Origin: an uncultured Sutterella sp.
GTDB lineage: Bacteria; Pseudomonadota; Gammaproteobacteria; Burkholderiales; Burkholderiaceae_F
Assembly (NCBI GenBank): GCA_905192805.1
Contig: CAJJMF010000132.1
Coordinates: 1 to 7,211 of the forward strand
Length of the DNA stretch: 7,211 nt
Reading direction: 5' to 3'
Numbering within the stretch: the stretch's first letter is position 1; every line of letters begins with the position of its first letter. The position numbers and the translations under genes were made by a program. The notes under the pieces were generated by a model. That model was given only the letters and a program-made list of their open reading frames with translations. It did not search any database and had not been told where the DNA came from. Below are positions 1 through 5,224 of this stretch, one piece after another.

Positions 1-54
1 ACCGCCGACACGCGGATTTTCAATCCGCTGCTCTACCAACTGAGCTACCCAGCC
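1..54 (-). tRNA. tRNA-Phe (GAA), partial, cut by the left window edge
   Basis: These 54 bases are identical to positions 107-160 of the complete tRNA-Phe gene next to it. They hold the 5' end of the tRNA through the acceptor 5' strand, D arm, anticodon arm with loop TTGAAAA (anticodon GAA) and the variable region. The T arm and acceptor 3' strand lie outside the window, so completeness cannot be judged. It is the downstream member of a tandem pair on the minus strand, 30 bases after the first gene, and is probably cotranscribed with it. Confidence 0.95.
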
Positions 55-63
55 ACAAAATTG

Positions 64-169
64 CGTGGTTTTGAGAAGGATTAATGGTGGCTGGGGACGG
101 AATCGAACCGCCGACACGCGGATTTTCAATCCGCTGCTCTACCAACTGAGCTACCCAGCCAAAACCACG
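64..169 (-). repeat. 9-bp inverted repeat bracketing the complete tRNA-Phe
   Basis: CGTGGTTTT at 64-72 and AAAACCACG at 161-169 are perfect inverted copies. One abuts the mature 5' end of the tRNA and the other starts 12 bases past its CCA. In the primary transcript they could pair and lengthen the acceptor stem, forming a precursor stem. A role in RNase processing is inference; chance is possible, but the match is exact and symmetric about the gene. Confidence 0.6.
85..160 (-). tRNA. tRNA-Phe (GAA), complete
   Basis: Read on the minus strand this folds as a standard 76-base cloverleaf. The acceptor GGCTGGG pairs with CCCAGCC, the D stem is GCTC/GAGC, and the anticodon stem GCGGA/TCCGC encloses loop TTGAAAA with anticodon GAA, which reads phenylalanine codons UUC and UUU. 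The T loop is TTCGATT. The discriminator base is A and the 3' CCA is encoded in the DNA (TGG at 85-87 on the plus strand). It is the upstream member of a tandem pair with an identical second copy. A good promoter lies about 24 bases upstream of the mature 5' end. Confidence 0.97.
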
Positions 170-183
170 ATATAGGAGGAAGA

Positions 184-212
184 ATTTTATTGACATATGG
201 CTATGATTGCAA
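184..212 (-). promoter_or_regulatory. Sigma70-type promoter for the tandem tRNA-Phe genes
   Basis: On the minus strand a -35 hexamer TTGCAA (207-212) and a -10 hexamer TAAAAT (184-189) are separated by exactly 17 bases. Transcription would start near 177, giving a 5' leader of roughly 17 bases before the tRNA. The hexamers match consensus at 4 of 6 and 5 of 6 positions. Spacing and position support the call; it is a sequence reading, not a mapped start. Confidence 0.6.
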
Positions 213-282
213 GGAGGACGGTGTATTAATACCGCAAACAGGGGATTATCCGCGGTGTGTAAAACGAGTGAAATCGCGTCGA

Positions 283-316
283 TTGACAAAAAGTTGCAGA
301 CGTATTCGCGCATAAT
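283..316 (+). promoter_or_regulatory. Possible dsbC promoter with a long spacer
   Basis: A perfect -35 TTGACA (283-288) precedes a -10-like CATAAT (311-316), but the spacer is 22 bases against the usual 16-18. No better -35 lies 17 bases upstream of CATAAT. A short palindrome GTGTACAC (317-324) follows directly. The hexamers resemble those of the rRNA promoter at 7013-7041. Promoter activity is doubtful because of the spacing. Confidence 0.3.
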
Positions 317-367
317 GTGTACACTCTGGAACACAACACGATGAACCGATAACTCAGGGGGAAGTTC

Positions 368-1069
368 ATGAAAAAACTAACGTCTCTGCTTGCAGGCTTG
401 GCCTTGGTGGGTACTGCGCTTAGCGTGAGTGCAATGACACCGCAGGAACAAGCCATTGTTGACTCATTAAAACAACAATTTGACTGGAAAGTTGAACAGA
501 TTGAACCCTCTCCCGTGAAAGGGTTGTGGCAAGTCTGGGTTCAGAACCGTCTCTTTTATGTCGATGAGGGGGCAAAACATCTCGTCGCAGGCCCCGTCGT
601 GGAAACGGCCACCCGTCGTGATCTTTCTGAAGCCAAAGAGGGAGAATGGCGCTGGGCGAGCTTCCCGCGTAAAGACGCGATCAAACAGGTTTACGGCAAT
701 GGTAGCCGGGAATTAGTTGTCTTTTCCGATGCAAACTGCACCTTCTGTGCACAAATGGAACGTGAGTTTGAAAAGGCAGGCAATTTAACGGTGTATACCT
801 TTGTTATGCCGATGTTGCGAGGTCGTGAAAACGGTCGTGAAATCGTATGTGCTACCGATCCCGCGAAAGCGTGGCACGATTGGATGGTGGGTCGAGCGGC
901 CTTACCTACCCCACCAGCATCGTGCGATGACTCCGTTTTGGATCGCAATTTAGCCTTGGCAGGTGAGCTGGGGATTAATAGTGCACCGACGATGTATTTC
1001 AAGTCGGGGCAGACGGTTCGTGGTGCCATTCCGCTTGAGGCGCTGGAACGTCATCTTCAAGCCAAGTAA
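368..1069 (+). CDS. dsbC: DsbC-family periplasmic thiol:disulfide interchange protein
   Basis: The 233-residue product is close to the usual DsbC length. It should isomerise wrong disulfides in periplasmic proteins while kept reduced by DsbD; that role is family knowledge. Residues 1-22 form a Sec signal peptide (KK, hydrophobic core, SVSA end). Residues about 24-85 fit the N-terminal dimerisation domain. The thioredoxin-like domain follows, with active site C124-T-F-C127 in FSDANCTFC and the cis-proline at P207 in SAPTMYF. A second cysteine pair, C161 and C186, matches the structural disulfide of E. coli DsbC. The ATG at 368 is preceded by AGGGGGA five bases upstream, a strong ribosome site. 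The gene is probably monocistronic: a tRNA operon diverges on its left and mltA converges on its right. Oddities are the CTFC motif (E. coli DsbC has CGYC) and alanine, not threonine, before the cis-proline. A DsbG-like paralogue is the alternative, but the length and second disulfide favour DsbC. Confidence 0.9.
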   Translation: MKKLTSLLAGLALVGTALSVSAMTPQEQAIVDSLKQQFDWKVEQIEPSPVKGLWQVWVQNRLFYVDEGAKHLVAGPVVETATRRDLSEAKEGEWRWASFPRKDAIKQVYGNGSRELVVFSDANCTFCAQMEREFEKAGNLTVYTFVMPMLRGRENGREIVCATDPAKAWHDWMVGRAALPTPPASCDDSVLDRNLALAGELGINSAPTMYFKSGQTVRGAIPLEALERHLQAK

Positions 1070-1083
1070 TTTGCTGAGCATCG

Positions 1084-1122
1084 AAAAAGCGAGGTGTCAC
1101 CGACAGGGAGCCTCGCTTTTTT
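1084..1122. terminator. Bidirectional intrinsic terminator between dsbC and mltA
   Basis: A perfect 11-bp stem (1084-1094 with 1111-1121) holds the GC-rich core GCGAGG/CCTCGC and a 16-base loop. On the plus strand it ends in six T; on the minus strand the five A at 1084-1088 give a T run. It sits in the 58-base gap between the two convergent stop codons, so it can end both transcripts. Confidence 0.9.
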
Positions 1123-1127
1123 ACGCA

Positions 1128-2318
1128 TTAATGCTGCGTGAGTGTACTGGTCGGGGTGTACCCATTAGGCATTAACACCCACGCGCGTGCTGCACTCTTT
1201 TGCCGCCCCGCTTTGGCACCAGCGTCATCCCCAAAACCCCAGAAATAATCGAAGCGAATGGGGCCTCGAATGGCACCCCCTGTATCTTGAGCGATCACGG
1301 TTTTGGTCATGTGTAGCGAAGGATTCGACTGCGTGACGTCGACTAAGAAAATCGTCCCCAACTGCCAATACGATCGATCCACGGCGACACTGGCTTCGGG
1401 GGTGAGAGGCACCCCTTGGGCGCCCAAAGGTCCTAAGTTGGGATCCCCTTGGCGTTCTTCAAAAAAGACATAACTGGGATTTTGTTCGAGCATGGTTTTT
1501 ACGCGGCCAGGGTTACGTCGAGCCCAAGCTTGAATCCCTTGCATGGACGCTTCATGCGATTTGAGCTCTCCTTGACGAATGAGCCACGTTCCTACGCTTT
1601 GGTAACGATGCCCATTTTGATCGGCATACCCGACGCGAACCATGGAGCCATCGGGAAGTCGGATACGCCCCGAGCCTTGAATCTGTAGGAAAAAAGCGGC
1701 AATTTCGTCGTCAACCCAAACGATCGCCTTGCTATTGAGATCTTTTCGCGTATCGATCTCTTTACGACTGTCATAGGGGACGAGTTTACGTCCTTCCAAT
1801 TTACCGCGAAGTCGCATGCCTTTGAGTTGGGGGTAAAGCGAAGCTAAATCCACAATGATCAAGTCATCAGGAACGCTGTAAAGCGGATATTGATAAGCTC
1901 CATGCCGAACACGTGATCCGCGCAAGAGGGGCTCATAGTAGCCTGTCATTAAGCCAGCCCCTGTAGGCAACGTACTGGCCGAGACTTGCCAAGGTGTGAA
2001 ATGGGAACGGAAAAACGATTGAGCTTGTGAGCTCGGCGTCATTTGAGCGATTTGGCATACCGTCGTCCACTCTTTTTTCGCTGTCATGCGGGGGCACGAT
2101 TGCTTGAGGGCCTCTAAGGCCTTGGGCCAATTCGATACCTCCAAAGCAGGAGTGTCCGCCCAAGTACGCTGGGTGAAACTTACTTGAGCTCGCGTGGTAG
2201 GCGTCTGGGCGCTAGGGGGTTCATCGGTCGTATCACTCACATCCACCGTGGAACAGGCACTCAAAATAAAGACAGGGGCGAGCAATACACTTAGCCGTTT
2301 GAAAACCGTCGCGAACAT
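1128..2318 (-). CDS. mltA: Membrane-bound lytic murein transglycosylase A (lipoprotein)
   Basis: The 396-residue lipoprotein should cleave the MurNAc-GlcNAc bond in peptidoglycan, leaving 1,6-anhydro ends, from the inner face of the outer membrane. The signal peptide has KR at 7-8 and lipobox L19-S-A-C22; serine after the cysteine argues against inner-membrane retention. The MltA domain spans about residues 100-290 (GYYEPLL at 126-132, LQIQGSGR at 211-218). A C-terminal 3D domain follows, with aspartates D314 (AVDRSYWQLG), D345 (AQDTGGAIRG) and D357 (RFDYFWGFG); D345 probably matches the family's catalytic acid. I chose the ATG at 2316-2318 over an in-frame GTG five codons upstream because GGAG lies nine bases before the ATG, the GTG has no such site, and the ATG gives a cleaner signal peptide. 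It converges on dsbC and diverges from rpe. No apaG gene lies beside it, unlike many relatives as I recall them. Confidence 0.94.
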   Translation of the reverse strand: MFATVFKRLSVLLAPVFILSACSTVDVSDTTDEPPSAQTPTTRAQVSFTQRTWADTPALEVSNWPKALEALKQSCPRMTAKKEWTTVCQIAQMTPSSQAQSFFRSHFTPWQVSASTLPTGAGLMTGYYEPLLRGSRVRHGAYQYPLYSVPDDLIIVDLASLYPQLKGMRLRGKLEGRKLVPYDSRKEIDTRKDLNSKAIVWVDDEIAAFFLQIQGSGRIRLPDGSMVRVGYADQNGHRYQSVGTWLIRQGELKSHEASMQGIQAWARRNPGRVKTMLEQNPSYVFFEERQGDPNLGPLGAQGVPLTPEASVAVDRSYWQLGTIFLVDVTQSNPSLHMTKTVIAQDTGGAIRGPIRFDYFWGFGDDAGAKAGRQKSAARAWVLMPNGYTPTSTLTQH

Positions 2319-2386
2319 GGTCCAGTACTCCACAATACCAATAGACTAAAAAACGTCTGACTCGGGGATTCTAAAACAAACTTTTC

Positions 2387-2406
2387 AATGTAGGTTAGGG
2401 TACATT
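2387..2406. promoter_or_regulatory. Inverted repeat in the mltA-rpe divergent gap, possible operator
   Basis: AATGTA (2387-2392) and TACATT (2401-2406) form a perfect 6-bp inverted repeat around an 8-base spacer. It lies within the 228-base region between the divergent mltA and rpe starts, where a regulator could act on either gene. No regulator family can be named, and a 6-bp arm can arise by chance. The rest of the gap is AT-rich with no coding region I would support. Confidence 0.3.
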
Positions 2407-2501
2407 TGCCGAAAATCATGCTGTCGTTACGATTCTGCACATTCGTTGTCCAATTGGGTAAAGCTATCTTGAAAAAATAAACCCTGACCCAGACTGAATT
2501 C

Positions 2502-2538
2502 GATAAAATGGCCTCACTTATCGCGTTTAGCCAAAGGA
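2502..2538 (+). promoter_or_regulatory. Candidate -10 element and ribosome site for rpe
   Basis: A -10-like TAAAAT (2504-2509) lies about 38 bases before the rpe ATG, but no clear -35 is seen 16-18 bases upstream, so the promoter call is weak. The ribosome site AAAGGA (2533-2538), eight bases before the ATG at 2547, is clear and decides the start against the in-frame upstream ATG at 2508, which would add 13 residues not typical of the family. Confidence 0.4.
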
Positions 2539-2546
2539 ATTTCATT

Positions 2547-3239
2547 ATGCGTACATGCCGAATCGCCCCGAGTATTTTGTCTGCTGACTTTGCTAATTTA
2601 GGGCAAGAGGTCACTGATGTCATCAATGCGGGTGCTGACTGGATCCATTTTGATGTGATGGATAACCATTATGTTCCGAATCTTACGGTTGGACCGTTAG
2701 TGTTAAAGGCGATTCGTCCGTATTCTCGCAAACCGATTGATGTGCATTTAATGGTTGAGCCAGTGGATGACATTATTCCGATGTTCGCAGAAGCTGGTGC
2801 CGATATTGTGACGTTCCACTGTGAAGCGTCTCGTCATATTGACCGCACATTACAGCTCATCCATAACCATAAAATGAAGGCTGGGCTCGTGTTTAACCCT
2901 GCGACACCCATTACGTATTTGGACTACGTTATGGATCGGTTAGATGTTGTGTTGGTCATGAGTGTCAATCCGGGGTTCGGCGGACAAAGCTTTATTGAGT
3001 CCTCACTCGATAAGATCGCCCGTATTCGTGAAAAACTTGACCAATACAAGGCTGAGACGGGGCGGGATATTGCCCTTGAGGTTGACGGAGGAATTAAGGC
3101 CAGTAACATCGCACGTGTGGCAGCTGCTGGTGCCGATACGTTCGTAGCGGGCTCAGCGATTTTTGGTGAAAAATGCTCGTGTGGCTATGCCGAAGTGATT
3201 GAACAAATGCGCCATGCCGTCGCTCAGTTAGGAGACTAA
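2547..3239 (+). CDS. rpe: Ribulose-phosphate 3-epimerase
   Basis: This cytoplasmic (beta/alpha)8-barrel enzyme interconverts D-ribulose 5-phosphate and D-xylulose 5-phosphate in the pentose phosphate pathway. The 230-residue product has the family's normal length. It starts with the typical IAPSILSADFANLG (6-19). The metal ligands are visible: H34 and D36 in WIHFDVMDN, H67 in DVHLMVEP and D180 in LEVDGGI. The phosphate-binding loops are NPGFGGQSF (141-149), DGGI (180-183) and AGSAIFG (201-207). The metal-proximal methionines M38, M69 and M138 are kept. The start is set by AAAGGA eight bases upstream. The gene opens a plus-strand cluster with gph, a partnership common in proteobacteria, but a hairpin terminator separates the two. 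A Cys-Ser-Cys (210-212) near the C terminus is unusual to my eye but has no assigned role. Confidence 0.97.
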   Translation: MRTCRIAPSILSADFANLGQEVTDVINAGADWIHFDVMDNHYVPNLTVGPLVLKAIRPYSRKPIDVHLMVEPVDDIIPMFAEAGADIVTFHCEASRHIDRTLQLIHNHKMKAGLVFNPATPITYLDYVMDRLDVVLVMSVNPGFGGQSFIESSLDKIARIREKLDQYKAETGRDIALEVDGGIKASNIARVAAAGADTFVAGSAIFGEKCSCGYAEVIEQMRHAVAQLGD

Positions 3240-3262
3240 TGAGCGTTTGGTGTCAACCAAGG

Positions 3263-3296
3263 AAGGAGTCCGTTCGTTTGGCGAGGCTCCTTTTTT
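3263..3296 (+). terminator. Intrinsic terminator or attenuator between rpe and gph
   Basis: AAGGAG (3263-3268) pairs with CTCCTT (3287-3292). The stem continues inward past a bulged T with CC/GG, and an inner TCG/CGA closes a five-base loop. A run of six T (3291-3296) follows. It fills most of the 76-base gap between the rpe stop and the gph start. No separate gph promoter is evident, so it may act as a partial terminator that lowers expression of gph and the genes after it. Confidence 0.75.
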
Positions 3297-3315
3297 GATA
3301 AACCGAGGTAACAGA

Positions 3316-4008
3316 ATGAATGAAATCAAGGCGGTGCTTTTTGACTTAGATGGCACCCTAGTGGATTCCTTGCCCGAGCTCTACGAAGGGGTACGACGTA
3401 CAGCCGAGGACTTCCACCTTACGAGCCCAACCAAGGAAGCCGTGCGGGATATGATCGGACGCGGAGTGATTGTATTGGTCGAACGTTTGTGCGCGCATAT
3501 GGGGGTAGAATCCAGCCAGGTGAGCCAGAAAGCGTTTTTGGATCGTTTGGTTGAGCACTGGGCCCAAATGGATGGACGCTATACCGAGTTTTTCCCGGGG
3601 GTGCTCGAAGGGATTGCTGCGTTACGCGAACAAGGGATTAAAGTTGGACTGGTGACCAATAAGTGGCGTGCGTTGACTGACGAGTTTTTGCAGTCACGAA
3701 ACATCGCTGAGTTGTTCGATGTTGTGGTGGCGGGCGATGATTGCCCCCGCAATAAGCCGTATCCTGATATGTTAGAGAAGGCAATGAGTACGCTTGGCGT
3801 ACTTCCGACGGAAACCGTGATGGTGGGCGACAGTCGAAATGATGCCCTTGCGGGTCGAGCAGCTAGCACGCATGTGGCGTTGGTCGAAACCGGGTACAAC
3901 GAAGGCGTACCCATTTCCGAGTGGGCGCGCGAGGCGGGTTTTTCACATATGTATGTGAATGCCAAAAAAGTCTGTGACGTAATTCTTCAAGGTCACTTTT
4001 TAAAGTAA
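3316..4008 (+). CDS. gph: Phosphoglycolate phosphatase (HAD superfamily)
   Basis: The 230-residue HAD hydrolase should dephosphorylate 2-phosphoglycolate, formed by DNA repair of 3'-phosphoglycolate ends or by Rubisco oxygenation where present. All HAD motifs are seen: motif I FDLDGTLVDS with nucleophile D10 and acid D12, motif II VTNK (113-116), the motif III lysine K147 in NKPYP, and the motif IV acids D172 and D176 in VGDSRND. The helical cap lies at about 18-90. The ATG at 3316 follows GAGG by seven bases. An in-frame TTG further upstream would translate through the terminator hairpin and add 23 atypical residues, so I rejected it. Gene order after rpe supports Gph over other HAD phosphatases, though exact substrate cannot be proved from motifs. 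In Burkholderiales relatives trpE usually follows, as I recall; here a DUF1311 gene does. Confidence 0.9.
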   Translation: MNEIKAVLFDLDGTLVDSLPELYEGVRRTAEDFHLTSPTKEAVRDMIGRGVIVLVERLCAHMGVESSQVSQKAFLDRLVEHWAQMDGRYTEFFPGVLEGIAALREQGIKVGLVTNKWRALTDEFLQSRNIAELFDVVVAGDDCPRNKPYPDMLEKAMSTLGVLPTETVMVGDSRNDALAGRAASTHVALVETGYNEGVPISEWAREAGFSHMYVNAKKVCDVILQGHFLK

Positions 4009-4013
4009 TGGTT

Positions 4014-4043
4014 CTTCCGTGTGGGAAGTGGTTCGAAACGAAC
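4014..4043 (+). repeat. Two small hairpins in the gph-DUF1311 gap
   Basis: CTTCC/GGAAG (4014-4018 with 4024-4028) and GTTCG/CGAAC (4031-4035 with 4039-4043, loop AAA) sit side by side in the 53-base gap. No T run follows, so these are not a standard terminator. They could affect mRNA stability or translation of the next gene; this is inference. Confidence 0.35.
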
Positions 4044-4061
4044 AGCAAGTTGGAGAAACCG

Positions 4062-4493
4062 ATGAATAAAATGATGGCGGGACTGATTGCGGTAGTCCTG
4101 GGAACGACGATGAGCGCGACATGGGCGGCCGAAGATTCGGTTCAGGTATTAGCAGCGTGTTATCGGCAGGCTCAAAACTCCCCTGATAAATTGAGTAACT
4201 GCTTGACACGAGAATTTGACATGCTGAAAAAAGAGTACAAGGATGTGACGGATCGCATCTTTGTCCTTGCCAAGTCAAAAGATAAGAATAAAGGTAAGCG
4301 AGGACTGACCGCGTCGCAACAAAAGACCAACAATGCGTTTGAGAGCTATGTGGAGAGCGAATGTAACTTTATGAGTGATATGAACACAGCCGACAAGCTC
4401 AGCCAACGTAATGAAGAGCTCTCGTGTCGTGTGAATTTATATCGGATGCGCATCGATCTTTTGGAAAACCACTTTTTGAGTGCGAGTAAATAA
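4062..4493 (+). CDS. Secreted DUF1311 / LprI-like N-terminal domain protein
   Basis: This 143-residue protein has a clear Sec signal peptide (MNK start, hydrophobic core, SATWA end, cleavage near A22). The mature part is mostly helical and charged, with four cysteines at 33, 47, 101 and 122. Their context (C...NCL..EFD.L...Y, then L..SQQ..N.AFESYVESEC, then SCRVNLYRMRIDLL) matches the pattern I know from the DUF1311/LprI-type family. Mycobacterial LprI inhibits lysozyme; that function should not be assumed here. Four cysteines suggest two disulfides in the periplasm. The ATG at 4062 follows GGAG by six bases and puts the signal peptide at the N terminus. An alternative ATG at 4008, overlapping the gph stop, would bury the signal under 18 polar residues. 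Its stop overlaps the ung start (TAATG), so the two are translationally coupled. Confidence 0.72.
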   Translation: MNKMMAGLIAVVLGTTMSATWAAEDSVQVLAACYRQAQNSPDKLSNCLTREFDMLKKEYKDVTDRIFVLAKSKDKNKGKRGLTASQQKTNNAFESYVESECNFMSDMNTADKLSQRNEELSCRVNLYRMRIDLLENHFLSASK

Positions 4494-5200
4494 TGGAAGC
4501 TTTGTGGCCAGCAGAACCTCTGGATTTAAGCTTGCCGTCCGATCCAATGTGGCGAGCGTTGACGGAACGCTTTATGGGGACTGCTCAGGGGCAGGCGCTT
4601 GAACATATGCTCACGGAGCAAATCGATGCGGGGATTCGTTTATTTCCTCATGAGGTCTTTCGTGCGCTCAAACTCACGGCTTTCAATGATGTGAGTGTGG
4701 TGATTTTGGGACAGGATCCTTATCACGGGTTGGGGCAAGCGGAGGGACTTGCTTTTTCGGTGCCACAGGGCGTGAAGTGTCCCCCCTCGTTACGCAATAT
4801 TCATAAAGAGATTTTGCGAGATCTTGGTATTCATAACGAAGGGAAAACCTCGTTGGTTCCCTGGGCTCGACAGGGGGTATTGCTACTGAATGCCGTACTA
4901 ACGGTTCAGGAGGGGAAGGCAGGTTCACACGCAAAAAAAGGGTGGGAAACCTTGACCGATCAACTCATCCAGGCCCTATCCGAACGTCAGACAGGCTGTG
5001 TATTTATGCTTTGGGGTAACTATGCACAAAGTAAACGTTCCCTCATTGACGAATGTAAGCATAAGGTCCTAATGGCCAACCACCCATCACCGCTTTCCGC
5101 ATTGCGTCCCCCAATCCCCTTTATCGGGTGCGGACACTTCCGTGCCGCGAACACGTGGCTCATGGAGCAACAAAAAGCGCCCATTGATTGGGCGCTGTAA
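4493..5200 (+). CDS. ung: Uracil-DNA glycosylase (family 1)
   Basis: The 235-residue cytoplasmic enzyme removes uracil from DNA, starting base-excision repair. Family-1 motifs are intact: the water-activating loop GQDPYHG with D75 and Y77, stacking F88 in GLAFSV, the PPSLRNI loop (97-103), uracil-recognising N133 in LLLNAVLTV, and the minor-groove loop HPSPLSA with H197 and intercalating L201. These line up with E. coli D64, Y66, F77, N123, H187 and L191 at a steady offset of 10-11. The C terminus (TWLMEQQKAPIDW) also resembles E. coli Ung. The start codon overlaps the upstream TAA by one base and the ribosome site is weak (GAG), so coupling to the DUF1311 gene is likely. The last codons also encode a hairpin that serves as terminator for the opposing gene. 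Confidence 0.97.
   Translation: MEALWPAEPLDLSLPSDPMWRALTERFMGTAQGQALEHMLTEQIDAGIRLFPHEVFRALKLTAFNDVSVVILGQDPYHGLGQAEGLAFSVPQGVKCPPSLRNIHKEILRDLGIHNEGKTSLVPWARQGVLLLNAVLTVQEGKAGSHAKKGWETLTDQLIQALSERQTGCVFMLWGNYAQSKRSLIDECKHKVLMANHPSPLSALRPPIPFIGCGHFRAANTWLMEQQKAPIDWAL
5172..5196 (-). terminator. Intrinsic terminator of the M61 gene, inside the ung 3' end
   Basis: AGCGCCCA (5176-5183) and TGGGCGCT (5189-5196) form a perfect 8-bp GC-rich stem with a 5-base loop. On the minus strand it is followed by a T run (A tract 5172-5175 on the plus strand), 28 bases past the M61 stop codon. On the plus strand no T run follows, so it suits the minus-strand transcript. It lies wholly within ung codons. Confidence 0.75.
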
Positions 5201-5224
5201 AAAGGCAACGATTACATCAGGGCA

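Noticed and set aside
20..334. Minus-strand reading frame across the tRNA genes
   Set aside because: It is read through two tRNA genes and their promoter, so it is not a protein gene.
248..351. Short strings (ATCCGCGGT, GAACCGATAA) shared between the dsbC upstream region and the rRNA leader at the right edge
   Set aside because: They are 9-10 bases, occur in the opposite order in the two places and have unrelated flanks, so chance is the simplest reading.
2319..2333. GTG start for mltA five codons upstream of the chosen ATG
   Set aside because: No ribosome site precedes it, and it would put polar and aromatic residues ahead of the lipoprotein signal. GGAG nine bases before the ATG favours the ATG.
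3247..3315. TTG start for gph 23 codons upstream
   Set aside because: The extension is encoded by the terminator hairpin and is not family-like; GAGG precedes the ATG at 3316.
4008..4061. ATG overlapping the gph stop as start of the DUF1311 gene
   Set aside because: The extension would bury the signal peptide behind 18 residues, while the ATG at 4062 has its own GGAG site.
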